Shown here: piece after piece, positions 1 to 8,067 of the stretch
Numbering within the stretch: position 1 is the stretch's first letter
Layout: every line of letters begins with the position of its first letter
Source of the DNA: Acidimicrobiaceae bacterium
Lineage (GTDB): Bacteria > Actinomycetota > Acidimicrobiia > Acidimicrobiales > Microtrichaceae
Assembly (NCBI GenBank): GCA_003514205.1
Contig: DORQ01000245.1
Location: forward strand, 7,148-17,824
Length of the DNA: 10,677 nt
Direction: 5' to 3'
Position numbers and translations under genes: made by a program
Notes under the pieces: generated by a model
The model's input: the letters and a program-made list of their open reading frames with translations, nothing else
Database searches by the model: none
What the model was told of the DNA's origin: nothing

Positions 1-1
1 C

Positions 2-574
2 AGCGCGACCAGCCACAGCGCGACTAGGCAGCCTGTTCCGACTGTGGAGGACATCGCTACCCTGATTGTTCATCACCTCCAGAGCGATGACCCGCTTCGA
101 CCCTGGGCTGACAACCTGGCTCGTACTCTGAACAACGCCTCGCTTCTCGGTCATCTTGAGGGCTTCGTCGACCTCATCGCACGGGTTCCAAATCCCGATG
201 GCTCCTGGCGGTATGTGGTGGTGGACTACAAAACCAACAACCTGACTCCAACTGGAGAGGTTCCCCGGGTCGAGCACTATGGCCCTGAGAACCTCGCGAA
301 GGCCATGGGTGATCATCACTATCCGTTGCAGGCATTGCTGTACTCGGTGGCATTGCACCGATACCTCCGCTACCGAATTCCCGACTATTCCCCGCAGGTG
401 CATCTCGGTGGCATTGCCTACCTCTTTCTACGGGGGATGGCGGGGCCAGAGGTACCGCAACCCAATCCCAGCCCTTGGGGCGTCTTTTCATGGAGGCCTC
501 CAGTCGCCCTGATCGAGGAGCTCTGCGGACTCCTTCATGGCCAACAATCAGGTCGATCTGAGGTTCCGCAGTGA
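2..574 (+). CDS. recB: RecB, C-terminal nuclease domain (5'-truncated by window edge)
   Basis: This is the last 190 residues of the RecB subunit of exonuclease V (RecBCD), which unwinds and degrades DNA from double-strand ends and prepares 3' tails for RecA. The reading frame is open to the left edge, so the GTG at position 44 is an internal codon and not the start. The fragment holds the PD-(D/E)XK nuclease core. The metal-binding aspartate of the LEGFVDL motif is at bases 170-172, and the VVDYKTN motif has its Asp at 224-226 and Lys at 230-232; these correspond to D1067, D1080 and K1082 of E. coli RecB. They are followed by a YPLQALLYSVALHRYLR block and the family-typical HLGGIAYLFLRGM and GVFSWRPP blocks. 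All expected catalytic residues in this part are present, so the nuclease should be active. The stop codon overlaps the recD start by four bases (GTGA). The helicase part and recC should lie upstream, outside the window. Confidence 0.95.
   Translation, partial: SATSHSATRQPVPTVEDIATLIVHHLQSDDPLRPWADNLARTLNNASLLGHLEGFVDLIARVPNPDGSWRYVVVDYKTNNLTPTGEVPRVEHYGPENLAKAMGDHHYPLQALLYSVALHRYLRYRIPDYSPQVHLGGIAYLFLRGMAGPEVPQPNPSPWGVFSWRPPVALIEELCGLLHGQQSGRSEVPQ
559..563 (+). promoter_or_regulatory. Ribosome binding site for recD
   Basis: A TGAGG element inside the end of recB lies seven bases before the GTG at 571. It supports 571 as the recD start and, with the GTGA overlap, suggests translational coupling of recB and recD. 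Confidence 0.5.
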
Positions 575-2508
575 TCCAGCAACAGCTTGTGCCGCTTCGC
601 TCGCCGCTCCTAGATGCCCCCGAGTTCGCCGCCCTCTCCGCCTCTGTGAGGTCGGGAGTCATCTCAGTTGGAGACATGCACGCTGCCATAACGATCGGGC
701 AACTCGTTCCAACTCAGGACGCCAGTGTTCTCCTCGCTCTTGCCTTGGCGGTGCGAGTGACTCGGATGGGCCACGTGTGCCTGCATCTCGATGAGCTCAC
801 CGCGACACTTGAGGAGTTTGGGGCAACTGAAGATCCTTTTGTGGATCTCTCCTCCGGTGAGGATCTGAGGGTGGCGCAGTTCCCGCCGCTCGAGCAATGG
901 TGGGCAGCGTTGCTCGCATCGCCAGCCACGGCCACCGCTGAGGAGATGCGCCAGAAGGCGATTCAACCTCCACCGCCATTGGTGCTCGACAACCGCAAGG
1001 TCTACCTCTCGCGGTATTGGGGCTTCGAGGAATCGGTTGCGGAGGATCTGCTCGGCCGAGCATCAAAGCCACGGTCGGGCATTGGTGTAGGTGTCGAGTT
1101 GCGGCAACTGCTCGACCAGCTCTTTCCGCCTGGCCATAGCAACACAGATCCCAACCAGGTTCGAGCTGTGGAAGAAGCAGCCAAGCGACAACTCTTGGTC
1201 ATCGGCGGCGGTCCTGGAACCGGCAAAACCAGCACTATCGCTCGACTGCTCGCCCTCGCGACGAGCAGTTGGGATGCACAGCCTGATGCACGGCTGCCCA
1301 CGGTTTTGTTGGCCGCCCCGACGGGTAAGGCGGCGGCCCGTATGACTGAGGCGCTTCACTCAGCAGTACAGAACCTGGCTGGGCTTGAGGATTCGATCGC
1401 AGCGTTCCTTCTGGGCCTGGAAGCGAAAACCATCCACAGGATGATTGGCAGCAGTGGCGGCACCCGTGTTGCCCGCACCGCAGACTCGCCGGTGCGCGCA
1501 GACATTGTGGTCGTGGATGAGGCGTCGATGATTTCGTTGCCCCTGATGGCCCGACTCCTCGCCGCAATTCCTCCAGAGACCCAGCTGATACTTCTCGGCG
1601 ATCCAAACCAGTTGACCAGTATCGAGGCTGGCGCAGTGCTCGGCGACATCGTCTCTGGCTCGCAGTCCGCCGCTGCAACATCTCCGCTGAAGGGTGCCGT
1701 GGTGATGCTCGACCGGGTGTTCCGAGTCGACAGCGGTAGCCAAGCAATCAGCCGATTGGCCTCCGCGATCAACGAAGGCGATGTCGATCAGGTTTTCTCG
1801 TTGCTCCGCACCGATGGTGAGGTTTTGCAGTGGATCGAACCACATGAATCCGACCGGCTGGCTGAGCTCACGGCCTTGTGTGGGCACAGCGCTCAGCGAG
1901 TGATCGCGGCGGCCGCAGTTGGCGATACCTCGGTGGCCTTCAAGGAACTGGCGGCGGTCAAGGTGCTCGCAGCAACTCGGCGAGGCCCATTCAGTGTGCA
2001 GCACTGGACTGAGGCCATCGAGGGAGATCTCCGAGATCATCTCGGGGCGAGTTCAGTGGAGCATCGTTGGTACTTGGGCAGGCCGGTCCTGATAACGGCC
2101 AACGATCGGATCAACCAGCTCAGCAATGGCGATGTCGGGCTGGTGGTCATCGAACCAACAGCTGTGGATGGCAGCCTCGGTCGCCGAGTCGTCGAGGTGT
2201 CCACCGGCTCCGGGTTGCCGCGACTGTTCTTTCCGACGCAGCTCGCTGAAGTTGAGACATGGTGGTCGATGACGATTCACAAGAGCCAGGGATCAGAATT
2301 CGGCCACACCATTGTGTCGCTCCCACAGGACCCTTCGCCCATGCTGACCCGTGAGCTTCTCTACACCGGCGTGACTCGTGCCCGCCAAGCTGTGACCATC
2401 ATCGCTACCCCTGAGGTGCTTGCAGAGGCGGTAGAGCGTCGGGTGTCTCGTGCATCTGGGTTGGCAACTCGGTTATCGGGCGACCTAGCAATGAGGACAA
2501 ACAGATGA
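571..2508 (+). CDS. recD: RecD, 5'-3' helicase subunit of exonuclease V
   Basis: This 645-residue superfamily 1B helicase is the fast 5'-3' motor of RecBCD. After an N-terminal region of about 190 residues, where this family contacts RecB and RecC, the protein shows the helicase motifs in order. The Walker A motif GGPGTGKT is at residues 213-220, Walker B VVVDEAS has its Asp-Glu at 316-317, and motif III LLGDPNQL is at 341-348. The SH3-like region carries RPVLIT (504-509) and NGD (519-521). Motif V, TIHKSQGSEF, spans 568-577, and motif VI, YTGVTRAR, spans 598-605. No key residue is missing and the length fits the family (E. coli RecD is 608 residues). The GTG start overlaps the recB stop, and the stop overlaps the sbcD ATG (ATGA, 2505-2508). 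RecD2, a stand-alone relative, is less likely because the gene directly follows recB and is shorter than most RecD2 proteins. Confidence 0.95.
   Translation: MIQQQLVPLRSPLLDAPEFAALSASVRSGVISVGDMHAAITIGQLVPTQDASVLLALALAVRVTRMGHVCLHLDELTATLEEFGATEDPFVDLSSGEDLRVAQFPPLEQWWAALLASPATATAEEMRQKAIQPPPPLVLDNRKVYLSRYWGFEESVAEDLLGRASKPRSGIGVGVELRQLLDQLFPPGHSNTDPNQVRAVEEAAKRQLLVIGGGPGTGKTSTIARLLALATSSWDAQPDARLPTVLLAAPTGKAAARMTEALHSAVQNLAGLEDSIAAFLLGLEAKTIHRMIGSSGGTRVARTADSPVRADIVVVDEASMISLPLMARLLAAIPPETQLILLGDPNQLTSIEAGAVLGDIVSGSQSAAATSPLKGAVVMLDRVFRVDSGSQAISRLASAINEGDVDQVFSLLRTDGEVLQWIEPHESDRLAELTALCGHSAQRVIAAAAVGDTSVAFKELAAVKVLAATRRGPFSVQHWTEAIEGDLRDHLGASSVEHRWYLGRPVLITANDRINQLSNGDVGLVVIEPTAVDGSLGRRVVEVSTGSGLPRLFFPTQLAEVETWWSMTIHKSQGSEFGHTIVSLPQDPSPMLTRELLYTGVTRARQAVTIIATPEVLAEAVERRVSRASGLATRLSGDLAMRTNR
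2493..2497 (+). promoter_or_regulatory. Ribosome binding site for sbcD
   Basis: GAGGA lies seven bases before the ATG at 2505, inside the end of recD. It fixes the sbcD start and fits translational coupling with recD through the ATGA overlap. Confidence 0.55.
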
Positions 2509-3728
2509 GATTGCTTCATACCTCCGATTGGCATCTCGGCCGGTCGCTGCACGGCTATTCCCTCCTTGAGGCTCAACGGGAGTTCGTGGACTTCCTCCTC
2601 GAGGTAGTGGCAACTGAGGAAGTAGACGTCGTTCTTCTCGCGGGTGACATCTACGACCGTGCGATTCCCGCAACTGAGGCTGTTGCGTTGTTGAACGAGG
2701 TACTCACGCAGCTCAGCGCTGCTGGCACGCCCCTCGTTGCGATCACCGGAAACCATGACTCCCCCGCTCGGGTTGGCTTCGGCTCAGAGCTGATGCGAGC
2801 AGCGGGTATTCACATGTATTCCAGTATCGAGACGCTCGCCGCTCCGACGATGCTGAGCGACCTCCATGGCCCAGTAGCGATCTATGGGCTGCCATTTCTT
2901 GAGCCAGCAATGGTGTGGCGCAGCCTCGAAGCGCAGCGCTGTGACCATCAGTCGGTGCTGGAGGCCGCCATGAGTCAGATTCGCGCCCACCTCTGTGGCC
3001 TCCAGCCTGGTACTCGGAGCGTGGTGCTCTCCCATGCCTTCGTTGTCGGAGTCGGCGACCAGGACGGTTCGGGCGCTGAGGTTTCTGAGAGCGAGCGAGA
3101 TATCTCCGTAGGTGGTAGCGCCATGGTGTCAGCAGCCCTGTTCGAAGGCGTGGACTATGTGGCGCTTGGTCACCTGCATGGGGCGCAACAGCCGCGGAAT
3201 GGGCGTGTGGTCTACAGCGGTTCGCCGCTGGCCTATTCGTTCTCGGAGGAACATCACACAAAGTCGGTCACCATTGTCGATCTTGAACAAGACGGCACCG
3301 TCGCTATCCGGCAAGTACCCACGCCGGTGCATCGGCCCGTGATTCGGCTGTCCGGTGAGCTGGAGGAATTCCTCAACGAGCCCTCTTTGCTGGCGCACCG
3401 GAGTGATCTGTGTTCAATCCACCTCACCGATTCCGAAACGCCAATCGAGCCGATGGCGAGGCTTCGGCAGTCATATGACCATGTACTTGAGCTATCGCTG
3501 GAGTCCCGCTTGGGCCACCAGCACGACCTGAGTTACGCGAAGCGACTCGCGGGGCTGAGCGATCTTGAGCTGTCCGAACAGTTCATTGCTGACATGTGGG
3601 GTCGCCCGGCTCTCCCGACAGAAACGAAGCTGCTTCAAGCGGGATTGGAGTCACTTCGTTCCGGACAGGAGTCTTCCGTCACTGGCAACGAGCGGTCGAT
3701 CAACATCGATGAGGGGCAACATTCATGA
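2505..3728 (+). CDS. sbcD: Exonuclease subunit SbcD (Mre11-like nuclease)
   Basis: This 407-residue metallophosphoesterase is the nuclease subunit of SbcCD, the bacterial Mre11-Rad50 complex. The complex cleaves DNA hairpins and trims blocked or protein-bound double-strand ends in an ATP-dependent way. The N-terminus MRLLHTSDWHLGR carries metal ligands D8 and H10. It is followed by GDIYD (47-51), GNHDS (82-86), a SHAF block with H177, and GHLHG with H223 and H225. Together these make a complete two-metal Mn-type active site. The region after about residue 270 matches the capping and SbcC-binding part of the family and is less conserved. The length is close to E. coli SbcD (400 residues). The gene overlaps both neighbours by four bases and immediately precedes sbcC, the standard order. 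Both the family assignment and the start are secure. Confidence 0.96.
   Translation: MRLLHTSDWHLGRSLHGYSLLEAQREFVDFLLEVVATEEVDVVLLAGDIYDRAIPATEAVALLNEVLTQLSAAGTPLVAITGNHDSPARVGFGSELMRAAGIHMYSSIETLAAPTMLSDLHGPVAIYGLPFLEPAMVWRSLEAQRCDHQSVLEAAMSQIRAHLCGLQPGTRSVVLSHAFVVGVGDQDGSGAEVSESERDISVGGSAMVSAALFEGVDYVALGHLHGAQQPRNGRVVYSGSPLAYSFSEEHHTKSVTIVDLEQDGTVAIRQVPTPVHRPVIRLSGELEEFLNEPSLLAHRSDLCSIHLTDSETPIEPMARLRQSYDHVLELSLESRLGHQHDLSYAKRLAGLSDLELSEQFIADMWGRPALPTETKLLQAGLESLRSGQESSVTGNERSINIDEGQHS
3711..3716 (+). promoter_or_regulatory. Ribosome binding site for sbcC
   Basis: GAGGGG lies eight bases before the ATG at 3725, inside the end of sbcD. It supports this start and the coupled translation of sbcD and sbcC. 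Confidence 0.55.
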
Positions 3729-6703
3729 GGATTCATCGCTGCACCGTGGCGGCCTTTGGCTCCTTCGGCGGCCAGGAGACGGTGGATTTCGACGACCTCT
3801 CCGCCGATGGGCTCTTCTTGCTTCACGGACCAACCGGTGCGGGCAAGACGACGATCCTTGACGCGATCTCCTTTGCGCTGTTTGGCAAGGTCCCTGGAGA
3901 CCGGGAGGAAGGAACGAACCTACGCTCACATCACGCTCAACGTGACGTGGTTACCTCCGTCACGCTCGAAGTAACCCTCGGTGTTCGGCGATTCAGAATC
4001 TTCCGTTCGCCCAAGCAGTCAGTGCTGAAGAAGCGTGGCGAGGGCCTCCGCGAGGAGACTTCCAAAGTCGAGCTCTACGAGATCGGGCCCGACGGCGAGG
4101 TGCCACGAGCTGAAGGTACGCGCGATGTTGATGAGTTTCTGGCGGAATTGCTTCCCATGAAGGCTGATCAGTTCTACCAACTGGTGATGCTCCCCCAGGG
4201 CGACTTTGCGAAGTTCCTCCGGGCGAGAAGTGGGGATCGTCAAGTGTTGTTGCAGATGCTGTTCGCAACGCAACGGTTTGAGGCACTCGAAAACTGGTTG
4301 AAGGAGCAGGCCGACGCGTTGGGGAGCAAGGTCGAGACTCAGGAACGAAAGATTCGCGACGAGCTTCGACTGATGGCCGACCGTGCCGAGGCCGAGGAGT
4401 ACGAAGGCCCGCTGCAGAAGGCAGGGGTCGAAAGCTGGGTCGGGCCGCTCCTTGAGGAGGTTCGACAGCTTGGCTCAGAAGCATCTCAGGCGCTTCAGTT
4501 CGCCGAGTCGGAGCACCGACAGTGGAGATCGGCCGCAGAACTCGGTGCGAAGGTTGCTGACCAACAGGCGCAGATGGCCCAGGCCGAGGCGGATGTTGCG
4601 GTGCTGGAAGCTGGTCGTGAGGAACAAGCTCAGAATATCCAGCGCTTGAAACGCGCGGGTCTCGCAGCTCAGCTCAGCGAGAGTCTTCGCCTGTTCGACG
4701 CAATCACCACTCAGCGCGAGGCGGCTTTGCAGACCAAGGAGCAAACCAAGGCCACCGCTGAGCTGCTCGCACCCGGAATTGGTGACCTTCCCGAGAGTGC
4801 GCTTGCCGAACAAGTCGCCGAGCTTGACCAGGTCCTGAGAAGTCTGCAGTCCGCTCAAGAAGCGGAACACCAACTTGAGGTGCTGCTTCAACGGATCGAC
4901 TCGAATCAGGCAACTGTCGCTACAGCTGACACAACTATCTCCAAAGCCCGAAGCGCATTGGAAGCAATCCCTGAGCAGCGACGAACTGCCACCGAGCGGC
5001 ACCAGGCCTGTCTCTCTGCTGAACTCGAGGTGAGCAAGTTTGGGCCTCAGGTTGAGCGTCTTCAGGCCCAGTTGGATGCAATCGCAGAGTTCGAGCGGCT
5101 CGTCGAGCTCGTTTCAGCGGCACTCATCTCAGCTGAACAGCAACGAGCGGTGGCCGTCAGTAGCCGCGAGGCCCATGTCGAACTGCGGGAGAAGCAACTC
5201 GATGGTCGTGCTTCCTGGCTTGCCCAACAGCTGGTGGAGAACGAACCATGTTCGGTCTGTGGCAGCACTGTGCATCCTGAGCCAGCTTCGCTGTCCCCGG
5301 AAGCAGTTTCCGATGAGGCAGTAGCGAGCTCTGAACGTCGAGTCGCCGAGGCCCAGCTCGCGCTGACGAAGGCGGAATCGCACTTAGCGAGTTGCGAGGC
5401 AAGCCGAGATGCGGCGAAGGCGATGGCAGGTACGAATTCTGTTGAGGTGGTGACAGCGGAACTCGTCGCAGCGCGTGCAGCCGTTGATGCTGCGCTGTTG
5501 GCCGCCGAGCCTCGGAAGGAATGTGAGGATGCACTCCTCGAGATCGAGGCTCGGGAGCAACGTGCAGCAGCGGCTCTGGAAAGTGCTCAGGCCAAGCTCG
5601 CTGCTGCTCGTGAAACCCTCGCAGTGGATCTGAGGGATCGTGATCGCATTGTTGGCGAGTTGGAGGCGCAGCGGGACCAGTATGCAACCATCAGTGATCG
5701 TGTGAGGGTGCTCACCGAACAGCGCAAGGCGGTGGTGGAACTACTCGCCGCCCACAAGCGAGCTGCTTCGTTGGAGGACCAGCTACGGTCCCAATCAGCA
5801 CTGTTGGATTCTGCGTTACTCGAACGCGGTTTCGTTGACATTGCGCAGGCGCGAACCGAGCAGCCGGTCCCCGGGGAAGTTGAGCAACTGAACCTGCAGG
5901 TGAACGCATTCGTTGCTCAGGAACAGCGGATTTCTGCCGTGCTGGCGGACCCAACGTTGATCAAAGCGGCAAAGTCTCCTGCACCAGATCTGGCGATGCT
6001 CACCCAGCTTGAGGTCGCGGCCACAGAACGGTTGCAGGCGGCGGGCATCGTAACAAACAAAGCACAGGAGCTCGGCGCCTACCTTGAGGCCCGCTCGGCG
6101 GGAGTCGAGCAAGGCATCGAAGCAATCGGGCCATTGTTGGCGGAGTATGAGACCACGCGTCGGTTGGCGAACCTATGTGCAGGGCGAGATGGATCGGCAG
6201 CGCAGAAGAACCGCTTGAGTACCTATGTCCTAGCGTCTCGGCTCGAGCAGGTAGCGCTAGTTGCAAGCGAGCGTTTGCTGAGAATGTCCAACGGCAGATA
6301 CTCGCTGCTGTATACCGATGAGGCGAAGGACGGGCGCAATCGCGGCGGTCTCGGCCTCAAGGTCTTTGACGCACACACCGGCAAAGAGCGCGACACAACA
6401 ACCCTATCGGGAGGCGAAAGCTTCTTTGCCTCCCTGGCCTTAGCGCTTGGGGTGGCAGATGTGGTGACTGCTGAGTCTGGCGGACTCGCAATCGAGACGC
6501 TCTTCATTGATGAGGGGTTCGGCACTCTCGACGAGGACACGCTCAATGAAGTCATGGTGGTTCTGGAGGATCTCAAGGCTGGCGGCCGTCGGGTCGGAAT
6601 CGTGAGCCATGTGGCTGAGCTGCGCTCAAGAATCCCTAAACAGTTGGAAGTGGTCGCGTTGGAGCGGGGCTCGACACTTCGGGTGAGCGCTGGCCAGCAG
6701 TAA
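3725..6703 (+). CDS. sbcC: Exonuclease subunit SbcC (Rad50-like SMC-family ATPase)
   Basis: This 992-residue protein is the ATPase and DNA-tethering partner of SbcD. The N-terminal ATPase half has the Walker A motif GPTGAGKT at residues 35-42, followed by the Q-loop stretch MLPQGDFAKFL typical of SbcC. A long Ala-, Glu- and Gln-rich region of about residues 190-840 is the coiled coil. At its tip is the zinc hook, C509-S-V-C512, followed by GSTVHPEP. The C-terminal ATPase half has the ABC signature LSGGES (S895-S899), Walker B with D929-E930, the D-loop GTLDED around 933-938, and the H-loop histidine H962. All ATPase and hook elements are intact, and the size is close to other SbcC proteins (about 1000 residues). 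The ATG overlaps the sbcD stop (ATGA, 3725-3728). It appears to be the last gene of the operon, because its 3' end runs into a convergent gene on the other strand. Confidence 0.96.
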   Translation: MRIHRCTVAAFGSFGGQETVDFDDLSADGLFLLHGPTGAGKTTILDAISFALFGKVPGDREEGTNLRSHHAQRDVVTSVTLEVTLGVRRFRIFRSPKQSVLKKRGEGLREETSKVELYEIGPDGEVPRAEGTRDVDEFLAELLPMKADQFYQLVMLPQGDFAKFLRARSGDRQVLLQMLFATQRFEALENWLKEQADALGSKVETQERKIRDELRLMADRAEAEEYEGPLQKAGVESWVGPLLEEVRQLGSEASQALQFAESEHRQWRSAAELGAKVADQQAQMAQAEADVAVLEAGREEQAQNIQRLKRAGLAAQLSESLRLFDAITTQREAALQTKEQTKATAELLAPGIGDLPESALAEQVAELDQVLRSLQSAQEAEHQLEVLLQRIDSNQATVATADTTISKARSALEAIPEQRRTATERHQACLSAELEVSKFGPQVERLQAQLDAIAEFERLVELVSAALISAEQQRAVAVSSREAHVELREKQLDGRASWLAQQLVENEPCSVCGSTVHPEPASLSPEAVSDEAVASSERRVAEAQLALTKAESHLASCEASRDAAKAMAGTNSVEVVTAELVAARAAVDAALLAAEPRKECEDALLEIEAREQRAAAALESAQAKLAAARETLAVDLRDRDRIVGELEAQRDQYATISDRVRVLTEQRKAVVELLAAHKRAASLEDQLRSQSALLDSALLERGFVDIAQARTEQPVPGEVEQLNLQVNAFVAQEQRISAVLADPTLIKAAKSPAPDLAMLTQLEVAATERLQAAGIVTNKAQELGAYLEARSAGVEQGIEAIGPLLAEYETTRRLANLCAGRDGSAAQKNRLSTYVLASRLEQVALVASERLLRMSNGRYSLLYTDEAKDGRNRGGLGLKVFDAHTGKERDTTTLSGGESFFASLALALGVADVVTAESGGLAIETLFIDEGFGTLDEDTLNEVMVVLEDLKAGGRRVGIVSHVAELRSRIPKQLEVVALERGSTLRVSAGQQ

Positions 6704-7865
6704 TGAGCCGCACGGCGCATGCTGCCCGCACAGCCTCCTCTGCGGTGTCGGCAATTCCTTCAGAAAGTGAAGTGTCGGTGACGGAAACAACAGAAAAGTA
6801 GAAGCCGGTAAACGTTGCCAAGAACCCAGTCACCCGTAGGTGTTCCCAGCTCAGAATCAGTTGCTCAGATCCGAGTTTTTGCGTCCAAATCTCCGTTGGC
6901 GGGTGCAGCGTCCAGGCATTGACGACCTCCGCGTCGATCGCCAGGATTCCCAAGACGGTAAACACAACGCCAACAGCGAACGCTACGACCACAGCAACGA
7001 CCATTCGAGACAGAATCGCGACCAGCTTTAAGTTGAATCTCTGGCTGCGGTCCAGCGGGCAAGTCCCGCCGTTGGTGGTCAACTCGGCAAGGGTTGCAAA
7101 CGGATGATCGACTTCGAATAGGGCCGATCGAACCTCTTCGAGATTCGCGAACTTCGCCAACTCGTCCACATCGACCTGGCGTCGGCTGCCGAGGAAGAGC
7201 GTGCCCAACCCTACGAAGACGAGCAGCACAAATGTGTAGGTCAGTCCGCTAGTTCTCCCGACTGACTGCCAGATCTCGGCGGTAAAGAAGAAGAAGGTGA
7301 CGACACCCAGAAGTAGTGGCAGGGTTCTGGCCAAAGCTGCCATGGTGGCGTTGAGGGTTTGGAGTAGCTCGCGGAGTAGCCACCAGGTCAACGTGAATAT
7401 GCCGCTGCCAACGAGAAGCCAAACAACGCCAAGTATGGCGAGCATGAGTGCTGCAACGATTCCAGTAAGCAGGAGCGTGTCGAAGGTGGTTTCGCTTCCG
7501 TTGAGTTCGGTGCTCAACGCGATCAGTGTTGGTGCAAGCACGAACATAGCGAGTTCGGTTGCTCCCAAGATCTGAGGGATTGCGTGGATGCGCCGCCGAC
7601 GGAAAAGGTTCACGGCGACCCACGGAACAAGAAGAAAGACGAAGAACCACAGCAGATCGAGTGCGAGGTTGTCGGTGAGCTCGTAGGCCAGGAGCACAAT
7701 GACTGCCACGTACATCAGGCGCAACGCGGTTGCAGCTCGATGCAAGGGTCGCGCTGTTGGGCTTCGGTGGTCGACAAGGGCCGGCAGGCCGCGCCGAAGA
7801 AACCAGCGTTCGAGCTGCTCATCTGATGGGCCTGATTGGTCGCGAGTTTCGCGTGGCCCGGTCAC
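6636..7865 (-). CDS. Polytopic membrane protein of unknown function
   Basis: The protein has 409 residues and starts with GTG, the most upstream start codon in this open frame. I recognise no enzymatic or transport motif. A short polar N-terminus contains WFLRRGLPALV (21-31), a motif I associate from memory with uncharacterised actinobacterial membrane proteins. It is followed by roughly seven or eight hydrophobic segments at about 50-63, 70-87, 98-117, 129-161 (perhaps two), 178-195, 208-226, 281-303 and 333-352. A soluble stretch of about 55 residues (227-280) containing RRQVDVDELAKFANLEEVR lies between the sixth or seventh segment and the next. The Ser- and Pro-rich C-terminal tail is encoded antisense to the last 22 codons of sbcC. 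The gene is convergent to the repair operon and divergent from the permease, so it is probably transcribed alone. The ribosome binding site is weak. The open frame of 409 codons and its TM pattern support a real gene; its function is unknown. Confidence 0.8.
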   Translation of the reverse strand: MTGPRETRDQSGPSDEQLERWFLRRGLPALVDHRSPTARPLHRAATALRLMYVAVIVLLAYELTDNLALDLLWFFVFLLVPWVAVNLFRRRRIHAIPQILGATELAMFVLAPTLIALSTELNGSETTFDTLLLTGIVAALMLAILGVVWLLVGSGIFTLTWWLLRELLQTLNATMAALARTLPLLLGVVTFFFFTAEIWQSVGRTSGLTYTFVLLVFVGLGTLFLGSRRQVDVDELAKFANLEEVRSALFEVDHPFATLAELTTNGGTCPLDRSQRFNLKLVAILSRMVVAVVVAFAVGVVFTVLGILAIDAEVVNAWTLHPPTEIWTQKLGSEQLILSWEHLRVTGFLATFTGFYFSVVSVTDTSLSEGIADTAEEAVRAACAVRLITAGQRSPEVSSPAPTRPLPTV

Positions 7866-8067
7866 GGTGTGCTCTGAGGATTCATGTGATGTCCAGAGTA
7901 TGTACAGGTCGGGTGAAGCGGACTGGTGTGGGCGGGAACTGTCGGGTCAGGCGCATCACACTATCGCTGCCTAACGTGCAGGCTCAGCTCAGTTTGCTTC
8001 AGTCAAACTACAGTTGCTTGATGCTGATACCGTCGGATCTCCACTGCCAGCAGAGACTTGCATCGAC
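7866..8067. other. Divergent intergenic region
   Basis: About 200 bases separate the starts of the membrane protein (- strand) and the permease (+ strand), so promoters for both should lie here. I see no convincing -35/-10 pair on either strand. A CATACT hexamer (- strand, 7902-7897) is a possible -10 for the membrane protein but has no matching -35. The right part contains a small inverted repeat, listed separately. Confidence 0.4.
7990..8023. repeat. Inverted and direct repeat in the permease leader
   Basis: AGTTTG (7991-7996) and CAAACT (8004-8009) form a six-base inverted repeat around a seven-base centre. CAGTTTGCTT (7990-7999) recurs with one base missing as CAGTTGCTT (8011-8019). It sits 45-80 bases before the permease ATG and could be an operator or a weak leader hairpin. 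Short repeats like this also arise by chance. Confidence 0.3.

Noticed and set aside
2..24. Repeated AGCGCGAC at the left edge, possible repeat array
   Set aside because: There are only two copies, 15 bases apart, inside the open recB frame, where they encode a short SAT-SHSAT linker. There is no array structure, and the window edge prevents seeing more.
44..574. Independent small RecB-like nuclease gene starting at GTG 44
   Set aside because: The frame is open to the left edge, and the conserved blocks match the C-terminus of full-length RecB, including the direct overlap with recD. A truncated view of recB is the simpler reading.
1360..2040. Open frame of 226 codons on the - strand within recD
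   Set aside because: It lies entirely antisense to well-supported helicase motifs, has no recognisable domain and is a codon-bias shadow.
6223..6720. Open frame of 165 codons on the - strand at the end of sbcC
   Set aside because: It lies antisense to the conserved signature and Walker B region of sbcC. Its Ser- and Arg-rich composition is typical of a shadow frame.
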